Under the pieces are notes generated by a model, which saw only the letters and a list, made by a program, of their open reading frames with translations, was not told the DNA's origin and made no database searches. 63,760 nt of DNA, taken from NCBI GenBank assembly GCA_002305915.1, contig DBRJ01000004.1, positions 268,424-332,183 of the forward strand, given 5' to 3'. Positions 8,394-16,269 of the stretch are shown here, piece by piece; position 1 is the stretch's first letter, and every line of letters begins with the position of its first letter. A program made the position numbers and the translations under genes. This DNA comes from Pelotomaculum sp. UBA1371 (GTDB lineage: Bacteria; Bacillota; Desulfotomaculia; Desulfotomaculales; Pelotomaculaceae).

Positions 8394-11144
8394 TCATTCT
8401 ACCGCCTGACCGGCCAGTTCGGTCAAAGTTTGCTTGAGTTGTGCCAGGGAATCACCGTAGCCGGACCAGTCGCCCGCTTTAAGTCTTTCCTGAGCTTCAT
8501 CGTAGAGCTGGTTTGCCCTTTGCGCCAACTCCCGCACACTGGCTGCAGTCTGTGGCGGCTCAGGGGCGCCGGGTTCTCCCGCAGGCTCCTGCACTTCAGG
8601 GCTGACTCCCTCCCCAAAGATTCTTGTCAGGGCCAGCTCAAGGGAGGGCTCCATGACCACCCTTTCCCCGTGGGTTACAATTACCCTGCGCAGCTCGGGC
8701 ATTCTGCTCTGCTCGGCCTGCAGGTAAAGCGGTTCGACATAAATGAGAGCGTCTTTGATGGGGATGGCCAGAAGGTTGCCCCGGATCACATTTGAACCCC
8801 TCTGGTCCCACAGGGAAAGCTGCTGGGATATGGTTGTATCCTGGTTGATGCGTGCTTCTACCTGCATGGGACCATAGACTAATTCCTGTTTGGGGAAATA
8901 GTAGGCCAGCAGCTTGCCGTAATTCTCCCCGTCCGAACGGGCCGCCAACCAGGCAATCATATTGTTTTTATTCTGAGGTGTAAAGGGCAGAATCAAAACA
9001 AATTCGGGCTCACTCTGGCCGGGCAATTTGATTATTGTATAGTATGCCTCCATGGGCCTTGTCTCACTGGCATAAATCTCCGTGGGAAGGTTCCACTTAT
9101 CTTCCCTGTTATAAAAAACCTGGGGGTCTTCCATGTGGTAAGAAGCGTACATTTGGGCCTGGATTGTAAAATAATCCACCGGATAGCGCACGTGCAGTCT
9201 CAGGTCTGCAGGCATTTCATCCAGGTTTTTAAACATACCCGGAAAAATTTTGCTATATGTTTGCGCCAGGGGATCGCCCGGATCGCTGATGTAAAAATCC
9301 ACCTTGCCTGTGTAAGCGTCCACTACAACCTTTACCGCGTTCCGGATGTAATTATGGACATTGTTAAAGGGCTCGGAGTAAGGAAATTTATCTGTTGTTG
9401 TATAGGCGTCCCAAATCCAGAACAGCCTGCCCCCGCTTAAGACAACATACGGATCCTCGTCGTAACTGAGGAAAGGGGCTATCTTGGGTATCCTCTCCTG
9501 AATATTGCGGTAGTACAGGACCCTGCTGTTATTATCGATATCAGAGGCCAGAAGAAGCTTGTAGTCCCCCAGGGCAAAAGTGAACATAAGCCTGCGCAGG
9601 ATATTCGAAATCTGGACGCCGCTCTCCCCCGTGTAGTCGGCGTAGACATTCTCCTCTCCCATGGGATAGTCAAACTCCTGGGCACTGGTGTTTACAATAA
9701 CGTACTGGTCGGTTTTTTCGCCATAGTATATTTCCGGCCGGTCCACCTTTAAGTCGGTGTTCGCAACCGGGGGAATATCCTTCAGGAAAAAGGTGGGTAA
9801 CCCCTCACCGGTAAATTCATTGACCGGGCTCATGGCAATTCCGTAGCCGTGGGTGTAGCTGAGCCTCTGGTTAACCCAGGTCTTGGCCTGGGGTTGCAGG
9901 TGTTCCTGATTCAGCTCCCTGGCTGCCAGCATAACCTGGCGGTAGCGGCCGTTAATAATATAGCGGTCCACGTCAATGTCCTTAAACTGATAATAGGGGC
10001 GCATTTCCTGAAGCTGGCTGTAGGTTTGCTGAAGAGGCTCCCAGTCCCAGAGCCTGATGTTTTCTATGGTATCCTGGTTGTTCCGGATATCTTCAGCAGC
10101 AAGCACACGTCCGGCCGGGAAGTCTTTTTTTTCAACGGAGTCAAGCTTATAAGCCAGTCTGGTGAATTGAATATTTCGTTCCAGGTAAGGCTTCTCCATA
10201 ACTATCTCATTGGGCTGCACCCTGAATTTTTGAATCATTCCCGGGTAAACACCGCCAAGCAGCACGGAAGCCACCAGCAGCACACCGATACTGTAGACCA
10301 CCAACCTGAAACGGCGGAGGAAAATATTGATGATAATGGCCAGGGCACAGACAAGGGCAATGACGGTCAGAATGTTATAGGCCGGCAGCGTGGCGTGAGT
10401 TGCCGTATAGCCCGGTCCCCATACCGCGCCGGAATGGGTAAAAAGCAAAGCGTAACGCTCCAGCTGGTAACCGATGGCTTTTAATAAAAAGAATAGCGCA
10501 GCCAGGCCGGAGAGGTGATAGCGTGCGGCCATGCTCTGAAACAGCCCACCCGCGGTACCCTGGGTGAGGTTTACAAGAAAATATGCTATTGCTGTCCAGA
10601 AGGCTATGACAAGCAGTGCGGCGCTGGCAACCTGATAAAGAAAAAGGTAAAAAGGTAAACGGAAAACATAGAACCCAAGATCCAGATTAAAGACCGGCTC
10701 ACTGACCCCAAAGGAAGTGGGGTGTAAAAACTTTTGCAGCGTAACCCAGTCGCCCGCCACCGAAAAACTGAAAAGAAAGGCCATAATCAGGCTCAAAGCA
10801 GCAAACGCCGCAATTAATAAACGGTTAGTCAGAAACCTGCTCCAGGGGGAACTCTGGATCGTCAGAAGATCGTCTTCTTTAAAAACCGTAGACTTTTGGG
10901 CAGCCTTGAGCAGGTGGCCGCGGGTAAACATAAGGTTGACAAACAATAATATAAAAAATGCCGCCCCGACACCAAACCTGAGGCCTACATCGGAAAAAAT
11001 GATGGTCAAGAAAACGCGCTGGTATCCGAGGGATTGGAACCAGAGCCAGTCAGTGTAAAAACGTGCACCGGCAACTGCAAGTATAAATAAGAGAAATAAG
11101 ACACCGAGAAAAATGTAAAACACTCGCCGAAAATTATTCTGCAA
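8394..11144 (-). CDS. UPF0182 family membrane protein
   Basis: A 916-residue protein of the UPF0182 family (function unknown). The first 300 residues contain about seven hydrophobic segments, beginning RVFYIFLGVLFLLFILAVAG; the remaining two thirds are a large domain, probably outside the cytoplasm, with family-typical stretches such as RLSYTHGYGIAMSPVNEFTG and IPIKDALIYVEPLYLQAE. The C-terminus has a proline/glutamate-rich linker and a helical tail (ANQLYDEAQERLKAGDWSGY), as in other Firmicute and actinobacterial members. Start is TTG 11144 preceded by TTAGGAGGT. It stands as its own unit. Membership in the family is clear; the role is not known. Confidence 0.9.
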   Translation of the reverse strand: MQNNFRRVFYIFLGVLFLLFILAVAGARFYTDWLWFQSLGYQRVFLTIIFSDVGLRFGVGAAFFILLFVNLMFTRGHLLKAAQKSTVFKEDDLLTIQSSPWSRFLTNRLLIAAFAALSLIMAFLFSFSVAGDWVTLQKFLHPTSFGVSEPVFNLDLGFYVFRLPFYLFLYQVASAALLVIAFWTAIAYFLVNLTQGTAGGLFQSMAARYHLSGLAALFFLLKAIGYQLERYALLFTHSGAVWGPGYTATHATLPAYNILTVIALVCALAIIINIFLRRFRLVVYSIGVLLVASVLLGGVYPGMIQKFRVQPNEIVMEKPYLERNIQFTRLAYKLDSVEKKDFPAGRVLAAEDIRNNQDTIENIRLWDWEPLQQTYSQLQEMRPYYQFKDIDVDRYIINGRYRQVMLAARELNQEHLQPQAKTWVNQRLSYTHGYGIAMSPVNEFTGEGLPTFFLKDIPPVANTDLKVDRPEIYYGEKTDQYVIVNTSAQEFDYPMGEENVYADYTGESGVQISNILRRLMFTFALGDYKLLLASDIDNNSRVLYYRNIQERIPKIAPFLSYDEDPYVVLSGGRLFWIWDAYTTTDKFPYSEPFNNVHNYIRNAVKVVVDAYTGKVDFYISDPGDPLAQTYSKIFPGMFKNLDEMPADLRLHVRYPVDYFTIQAQMYASYHMEDPQVFYNREDKWNLPTEIYASETRPMEAYYTIIKLPGQSEPEFVLILPFTPQNKNNMIAWLAARSDGENYGKLLAYYFPKQELVYGPMQVEARINQDTTISQQLSLWDQRGSNVIRGNLLAIPIKDALIYVEPLYLQAEQSRMPELRRVIVTHGERVVMEPSLELALTRIFGEGVSPEVQEPAGEPGAPEPPQTAASVRELAQRANQLYDEAQERLKAGDWSGYGDSLAQLKQTLTELAGQAVE

Positions 11145-11252
11145 GTAATTTACCTCCTAAAATAGCTGTTTTTAATATCTGCTATTCTGCCGTTTCCAAT
11201 TAAATCATGATTGTTAACAATAATATTTCCTATAAAATATTACATTAAAATA

Positions 11253-11447
11253 TTACATAGGCTTGGGTATTTTTTGCGCACCGTCCGCCTCGCGTTTGAG
11301 CTTGGCCTGACACATGAGACAAACCTGCAGGGGTTTTTTTTTGGGCAGGTCATCATCGTATTCATCATCAAATTCGTCCACTGGTTCATTGCATACCAGT
11401 TCCTCTTCGATGAGCTTCCCACAGAGCATGCAGCGTAATTTCATCAT
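11253..11447 (-). CDS. Small CxxC zinc-ribbon-like protein
   Basis: 64 residues. Two CxxC pairs, RCMLCGK near the N-terminus and VCLMCQAK about 40 residues later, would form a zinc ribbon; the middle is very acidic (DEFDDEYDDD). It resembles the small Firmicute proteins annotated as DUF2197 (YlaI-like), but that assignment is by pattern only. Two ATG codons in a row at 11447/11444 follow a GGGGGTG ribosome binding site. It sits between the UPF0182 gene and the deoC terminator on the same strand. Function unknown. Confidence 0.7.
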   Translation of the reverse strand: MMKLRCMLCGKLIEEELVCNEPVDEFDDEYDDDLPKKKPLQVCLMCQAKLKREADGAQKIPKPM

Positions 11448-11573
11448 AACACCCCCAAATTGATTGTTTAGCTTGATAAAGTTTAATTTCGATAAGCCTT
11501 GCGCTGATTCCTGCCCATTTTAAAAATATCGGAACTGTTCCAGGTCTGACAAGCTGCTTTTTAAAGAATTTCA

Positions 11574-11608
11574 TAAAAAAACGTCCATTCTGCAATTGAG
11601 ATGGACGT
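11574..11608 (-). terminator. Intrinsic terminator after ddl-deoC
   Basis: Arms ACGTCCAT and ATGGACGT followed by seven U on the minus strand, 26 bases past the deoC stop. Confidence 0.88.
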
Positions 11609-11633
11609 CATCGATCCGCCGGGCGTGTTTAGT

Positions 11634-12332
11634 TTATATCATTTCATTGATAATAACGACTCCCGAACTTGTACCCAGACGATCGGCGCCGGCTTTGACC
11701 ATAGCCAGAGCTGTTGACAAATTACGGATCCCCCCGGAAGCCTTGACACCCACCCCCGGTCCCACGGTCCGTCTCAGAAGAGCTACATCCTGCACTGTGG
11801 CACCGGATTTACCAAAGCCTGTGGAAGTTTTAACGAAATTCGCCCCCGCCGCTACGACCAGCCGGCAGGCCTCAATTTTCTCCCTTTCATTTAAAAGACA
11901 GGTTTCCAGAATGACCTTGATGACGGCTCCGGGGTTTTCCCTGCGGGCAGCCTGGATGACTCCTTCCAGATCTTTTTGGACCAGTTCCTTATATCCGCCC
12001 AAAAATAAACCGGCGTTCATCACAACATCCACTTCGGAGGCACCCTCCCGAACAGCCACGGCAGCTTCCTGTGCTTTCACCGAAGGAGCATTGGCTCCAA
12101 GGGGAAATCCTACTACCGCGCAGACAGCGACGGGCGAGCCGGACAGCAGGCTGTAAGCAGCAGGAACATAGCAAGGATGAACACAGACCGTGGCGAACCC
12201 GTATTCTTTGGCCTGACGGCAGAGTCCGGCGATGTCGTCCGGTGTAGCCTCAGGCTTCAAGAGGGTATGGTCAATCAGACGGGCCAGTCCGGTTCTGGAT
12301 ATATCAGCAATTTTGCTGCCCCGGGAATTCAT
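11634..12332 (-). CDS. deoC: Deoxyribose-phosphate aldolase
   Basis: Cleaves 2-deoxyribose 5-phosphate to glyceraldehyde 3-phosphate and acetaldehyde by Schiff-base chemistry in deoxynucleoside breakdown. 232 residues, a TIM barrel. The Schiff-base lysine is in FVKTSTGFG, the partner lysine in GVKASGGIR, and the acid in EVDVVMNAG. The N-terminal LIDHTLLKPEAT is the family signature. The ATG overlaps the ddl stop in an ATGA, so the two genes are translationally coupled although their products work in unrelated pathways. No nucleoside phosphorylase or phosphopentomutase gene is nearby in the window. Confidence 0.95.
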   Translation of the reverse strand: MNSRGSKIADISRTGLARLIDHTLLKPEATPDDIAGLCRQAKEYGFATVCVHPCYVPAAYSLLSGSPVAVCAVVGFPLGANAPSVKAQEAAVAVREGASEVDVVMNAGLFLGGYKELVQKDLEGVIQAARRENPGAVIKVILETCLLNEREKIEACRLVVAAGANFVKTSTGFGKSGATVQDVALLRRTVGPGVGVKASGGIRNLSTALAMVKAGADRLGTSSGVVIINEMI

Positions 12333-13267
12333 TTTTCCAGGGCCAGCTTGACAATTTGATCTACAAGTTGGGGAAACTCGATCCCCGCAGCCCGGGCAGC
12401 GTCTGGAAAGAGGCTGGTGGCAGTCATCCCGGGCATGGTATTGACCTCAAGGATATAAGCGCCGCCTCCCTGCTCCACCATAAAGTCAACCCTGGACAAC
12501 CCCCGGCAGCCCAGGGCTTGAAAGGTGCGGACAGCCAGTTCTTTGATCATTGCCTGCTGTTCCCCGGGAATCCTCGGGGGTATGATGTGATCGCTCATTC
12601 CCGCCGTATACTTGGCCTCGTAATCATAAACCCCGGTAGCCGAAACAATTTCAATCAGGGGCAGGGCCACCGGGTTGTCGTTGCCCAGCACCGGGGCCGT
12701 CACTTCCATGCCCTCGATAAACTGCTCCACAAGGGCAACCCGGTCGTAGCGATAAGCCAGTTCCAGGGCCGTAACAACATCTTTCCTTTCGTGGACAAAG
12801 GAAGTTCCTATAGTTGAGCCCTGAGTCGGGGCTTTCACAACCAGGGGCAGGCCCATTTCCCGAAGCACCTTTTCAGCAGTTTCCAGGAGTCCCGCACTTA
12901 AAGCCTCCTTTTCCGTGACCTGCATAAAACGCGGTGTCGGCAGGCCTTCATAAAGAAGGATTTTTTTTGTGGCAATTTTGTCAATCGCCAGGGCGCTGGC
13001 CAGCACACCCGGACCGGTATAGGGGATGTCCAGCATTTCCAGTAATCCCTGAATGGTCCCATCTTCCCCGTACCGGCCGTGCAGAGCCAGAAAAGCAAGC
13101 TCCACCCCTTCTTCCTTTAATCTTTCCACAAGATCAGAACCCACGTCAATTTTTACAGTGTTGTAGCCCGCCTCGATCAGAGCCCGGCAAACCGCCTCCC
13201 CGGTCCGCAGGGACACCTCCCGCTCGGCCGAGCGCCCGCCCATCAAAACACCTATTTTCGGCGCCAT
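12329..13267 (-). CDS. ddl: D-alanine--D-alanine ligase
   Basis: ATP-grasp enzyme that joins two D-alanines for peptidoglycan precursor synthesis in the cytoplasm. About 312 residues. The N-terminal GVLMGGRSAEREVSL is the Ddl signature; the ATP-grasp domain carries LPLVVKAPTQGSTIGTSFV and the metal-binding end SRVDFMVE ... ILEVNTMPGMTATSLFP. The frame can be opened at GTG 13276, but ATG 13267 is better placed behind GAGGTGGAGG and starts MAPKIGVLMGG, so it is preferred. Coupled to deoC by a 4-base overlap. It is transcribed away from the tRNA-Trp gene. Confidence 0.94.
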   Translation of the reverse strand: MAPKIGVLMGGRSAEREVSLRTGEAVCRALIEAGYNTVKIDVGSDLVERLKEEGVELAFLALHGRYGEDGTIQGLLEMLDIPYTGPGVLASALAIDKIATKKILLYEGLPTPRFMQVTEKEALSAGLLETAEKVLREMGLPLVVKAPTQGSTIGTSFVHERKDVVTALELAYRYDRVALVEQFIEGMEVTAPVLGNDNPVALPLIEIVSATGVYDYEAKYTAGMSDHIIPPRIPGEQQAMIKELAVRTFQALGCRGLSRVDFMVEQGGGAYILEVNTMPGMTATSLFPDAARAAGIEFPQLVDQIVKLALEK

Positions 13268-13349
13268 TGCCTCCACCTCGATTTATTCTGGATTAATCAT
13301 AATTATATTCAATCCTCAACCTGATAATCCTGCATTAGAGTGTTTTCTC

Positions 13350-13378
13350 TTGACTGAAGGGAATATTTTTAATATAAT
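13350..13378 (+). promoter_or_regulatory. Sigma-A type promoter of tRNA-Trp
   Basis: TTGACT at 13350-13355 and TATAAT at 13373-13378 with a 17-base spacer, 25 bases upstream of the mature tRNA 5' end: a near-consensus promoter. Confidence 0.9.
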
Positions 13379-13403
13379 ATTTCTCGCAGGGAAAAGAGAA
13401 TAC

Positions 13404-13479
13404 AGGGGTGTAGCTCAATTGGTAGAGCACTGGTCTCCAAAACCAGGTGTTGCAGGTTCGAGTCCTGTCTCCCCTGCCA
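13404..13479 (+). tRNA. tRNA-Trp (CCA anticodon)
   Basis: 76 bases including an encoded CCA end. D-arm TAGCTCAATTGGTAGAGC, anticodon stem CTGGT/ACCAG around loop CTCCAAA (anticodon CCA), T-arm with GTTCGAGTC. The acceptor arms AGGGGTG and CTCCCCT pair except for a T-T opposition at the sixth pair. Own promoter and own terminator. Confidence 0.96.
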
Positions 13480-13483
13480 GTTT

Positions 13484-13513
13484 TTCTCAAGGGTCATACC
13501 CTTGAGAATTTTT
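13484..13513 (+). terminator. Intrinsic terminator after tRNA-Trp
   Basis: Perfect 11-bp stem (TTCTCAAGGGT / ACCCTTGAGAA) with a 3-base loop, followed by five U, starting five bases after the CCA end. Confidence 0.95.
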
Positions 13514-13632
13514 ATTTACAAGTTTATTTTTTCGAGCTTTATTAATTAACTGTTTTTATTTTTAGATCTGCAAACCATTGGCCGTAACAACATTCGCTCT
13601 GTTTGGGCCTCTTGAATTGAAGAGGGAGGAAT

Positions 13633-13730
13633 AAAAAAGGCGCCGAATAAGCCCAAATTCATTGCTTAATGGTTGGCCTCTTACTCAACGCCGGTTGTCA
13701 GGTTTCTCACCTGCGGGCAACAGTTAATTC
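13633..13730 (-). ncRNA. Structured RNA candidate in a 400-base gene-free stretch
   Basis: The stretch 13514-13909 holds no convincing ORF. On the minus strand two hairpins follow each other: one with outer GTTG/CAAC and inner CAGGT/ACCTG pairs (13694-13721), and a second whose 13-base arms at 13680-13692 and 13639-13651 pair completely when G-U is allowed, with further CCAA/TTGG and CATT/AATG pairs inside, followed by six U. The second is a strong terminator. It lies 220 bases beyond the EF-G stop, so it may end either a long EF-G 3' UTR or an independent small RNA. It does not match any riboswitch or RNA family I can recall. Confidence 0.4.
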
Positions 13731-13909
13731 CATTTAAAAAGATTGCTGCTAGTTTCAGAAAAATTTGGTATAGTTTCAACCAAAACAGCAATATAGTTTT
13801 CCAAACCAGTGCTGGATACCTGTGTTCGTAACGATAAACTTACGATTATTTATATCAAAGCCTTACCCCTTCCTTTGCAGGAGGTCTTCTTAGTTACTTC
13901 CAGGCGATT

Positions 13910-15919
13910 CTAGGCCTCAGCCTCCGCCTTGGCCTTTTTAATAATATCATCTGCGAGGCGGGCAGGCACTTCTTCATAACTGCTGAATTCCATGGTAAAA
14001 GAGCCGCGGCCCTGGGTCATAGATTTCAGATCAATGGCATAGCGGTACATCTCAGAGAGGGGAACCGTGGCTTTAATCACAGTTTGTTTGCCCAGGGGCT
14101 CGGTCCCCAGCACGCGACCCCGTTTGGTGTTAAAATCACTTATAATATCCCCCATAAAGTTATCGGGAACCGTTACTTCCACGTTCATGATCGGCTCCAG
14201 AAGAACCGGCTTGGCCTGCAGGGCGCCTTTCTTGAAAGCCAGGGAGGCAGCAATTTTAAAAGCCAATTCTGAAGAGTCCACGGTATGGTAAGAACCGTCG
14301 TAAAGAGTTGCCTTAACCCCGGTGGTGGGGTAACCGGCCAAAACCCCTTCAGTCATTACTTCCCGCAAGCCCTTTTCCACGGCCGGGAAATACTGTCTGG
14401 GTACGGACCCGCCAAAAACTTCTTCGGCAAAAACAAAATCTTCTTCTGGATTCGGCTCAAAGCGAATCCAGACGTGGCCGTACTGGCCCCGGCCCCCTGA
14501 TTGCTTCTTATGTTTTCCCTCCACTTCAACCTTGGCGCGGATTGTTTCCCTGTAGGGGACTTTGGGATCGGTCATAACAACATCCACGCCGTATTTCCTT
14601 TTCAGCTTTTCCAGCATAATGTTAAGGTGCAGTTCACCCATACCGATGAGCAACGTTTGCTTTGTTTCGGTATTTTTTTCAACCCGCAGGGTTGGATCTT
14701 CTTCCAGAACTTTAAAAACTGCATCCCCCAATTTGTCTTCGTCATTTTTACTTTTAGGCGCAATGGCAACAGTCAGTGTAGGTGTAGGAAAATCAATACC
14801 CTCCAGAACTACCGGCTTATCTTTATCGCAAAGGGTATCTCCCGTAGCTGTATCCTGTAGTTTTACAACAACGGCCAGGTCGCCGCAGGGAACAACATCG
14901 GTCTGAACCGAGGTTTTGCCCCGAACGTAAAGGACATTGCCGATTTTCTCATTCTTTTCTTTTTTACTGTTGTATACTACCTGATCACTTTTGAACTTTC
15001 CGCTGAATACCCGCAGGAAATTCATTTTACCCACATAAGGGTCGGCAATGGTTTTAAACACCAGGGCCGCCATCGGACCGTCTTCCTCTTTGGGGGCGGG
15101 GAGGTAATCAGCCACCACATTCATCAATTGGAATACCCCTGTATTCTTTGTGGCAGAACCGGCCAGCACCAGGACGACTTTACCCATAGCAATTGTTTTT
15201 TTAAGGCCGTCTTTAATCTCTTCCGGAGTTAACTCTTCTCCTTCGAGGTATTTCATGGTCAGATCGTCATCGCCCTCGGCCGCAGCCTCAATTAACTTTT
15301 CCCTGTAAGCGGCCAGATCGTCCGCCAGTTCGGCAGGTATTTCCGTTTCTTTACCCTTACCATCTCCGGTGTAGGCCTTTTCATTAATAACATCCACTAC
15401 GCCTGCAAATGTATTAAAAGAACCTATGGGAATTTGAACGGGAACAAAGTTTGCCTTGAACTTTGACTGGAGGTCTTCGAGCACCTTGTCGAAATTGGAA
15501 TTCTCACGGTCCATCTTATTTACAAATACAATCCTGGGAAGGTTATAATCATCAGCTATTTCCCAGATCACCTCATGCTGTACCTCTACCCCGTCAACCG
15601 CTGAAACAACAAACATTGCGGCATCGGAAACCCTCAGGGCGCCCTTTACCTCACCGATAAAGTCTGAAAACCCGGGAGTATCCAAAAGGTTGATCTTGGT
15701 GCCGTTCCACTCGCAGGGAACAAGGCTGGTATGGATTGTAACCTGCCTTGCTGTTTCCTCCGGGTGATAATCGGAAACCGTTGTACCGTCCTCTATCCTG
15801 CCCAGGCGGGAAAGTACCCCGGTATTATAGAGCATCGCCTCTACCAGGGAGGTTTTACCGGCGCCACCATGTGCCACCACCCCCAGATTGCGTATTTGCC
15901 CGGTTTCATAGTTCTTCAA
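13910..15919 (-). CDS. Elongation factor G-like GTPase (EF-G paralogue)
   Basis: 669-residue translational GTPase of the EF-G-like (FusA2) subfamily. The P-loop reads VAHGGAGKTSL rather than the HIDAGKTT of canonical EF-G, followed by DTPGFSDFIGEV (G3) and VNKMDREN (G4). Domains II-V are present, including YRETIRAKVEVEGKHKKQSG and GRGQYGHVWIRFEP. Length is about 25 residues below housekeeping EF-G, typical for this subfamily. It is not in a ribosomal-protein operon, which also argues for a paralogue; the housekeeping fusA is expected elsewhere. Role is uncertain; members may act in recycling or under stress. Start TTG 15919 behind AAGGAGG. Confidence 0.9.
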   Translation of the reverse strand: MKNYETGQIRNLGVVAHGGAGKTSLVEAMLYNTGVLSRLGRIEDGTTVSDYHPEETARQVTIHTSLVPCEWNGTKINLLDTPGFSDFIGEVKGALRVSDAAMFVVSAVDGVEVQHEVIWEIADDYNLPRIVFVNKMDRENSNFDKVLEDLQSKFKANFVPVQIPIGSFNTFAGVVDVINEKAYTGDGKGKETEIPAELADDLAAYREKLIEAAAEGDDDLTMKYLEGEELTPEEIKDGLKKTIAMGKVVLVLAGSATKNTGVFQLMNVVADYLPAPKEEDGPMAALVFKTIADPYVGKMNFLRVFSGKFKSDQVVYNSKKEKNEKIGNVLYVRGKTSVQTDVVPCGDLAVVVKLQDTATGDTLCDKDKPVVLEGIDFPTPTLTVAIAPKSKNDEDKLGDAVFKVLEEDPTLRVEKNTETKQTLLIGMGELHLNIMLEKLKRKYGVDVVMTDPKVPYRETIRAKVEVEGKHKKQSGGRGQYGHVWIRFEPNPEEDFVFAEEVFGGSVPRQYFPAVEKGLREVMTEGVLAGYPTTGVKATLYDGSYHTVDSSELAFKIAASLAFKKGALQAKPVLLEPIMNVEVTVPDNFMGDIISDFNTKRGRVLGTEPLGKQTVIKATVPLSEMYRYAIDLKSMTQGRGSFTMEFSSYEEVPARLADDIIKKAKAEAEA

Positions 15920-16175
15920 AATATATGCCTCCTTTTGTAAATAATGGTTTCCCTAAATGTCTCTTTCTATACTTGCGCAGATTACAGAGGGACATTTCCG
16001 GGTTTAAACAAAAAGAACCCCTGCAGGCCCGCTTTGTTGCAGCAACTAAACGCCTCAAGTACTCGAGTATATAACTGGTATAAATTTTTTTAACTACTTC
16101 TACAGTGAAATATTAAATTCCTTGTTTAACGAAAAATAAGTTTACCTGACATGAATTGATTACTGTTTTGCAGGC

Positions 16176-16200
16176 ATAGGTAAATTAAGGATGCATAGAT
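16176..16200 (+). promoter_or_regulatory. Possible sporulation sigma-E-like promoter
   Basis: ATA at 16176-16178 and CATAGAT at 16194-16200 are separated by 15 bases, a loose match to sigma-E promoters (ATA ... CATACANT), 70 bases before spoVB, a gene known to be under sigma-E in Bacillus subtilis. The rest of 15920-16269 shows no gene; AAATGTC/GACATTT inverted copies near 15955-16000 are unexplained. Confidence 0.3.
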
Positions 16201-16269
16201 CTTAACTGGAATGTTTCCTTCCCTGCTGCTTGTGTTGCGTGGTTAGAAGTCCTGAGAGGAAGGTTTACC

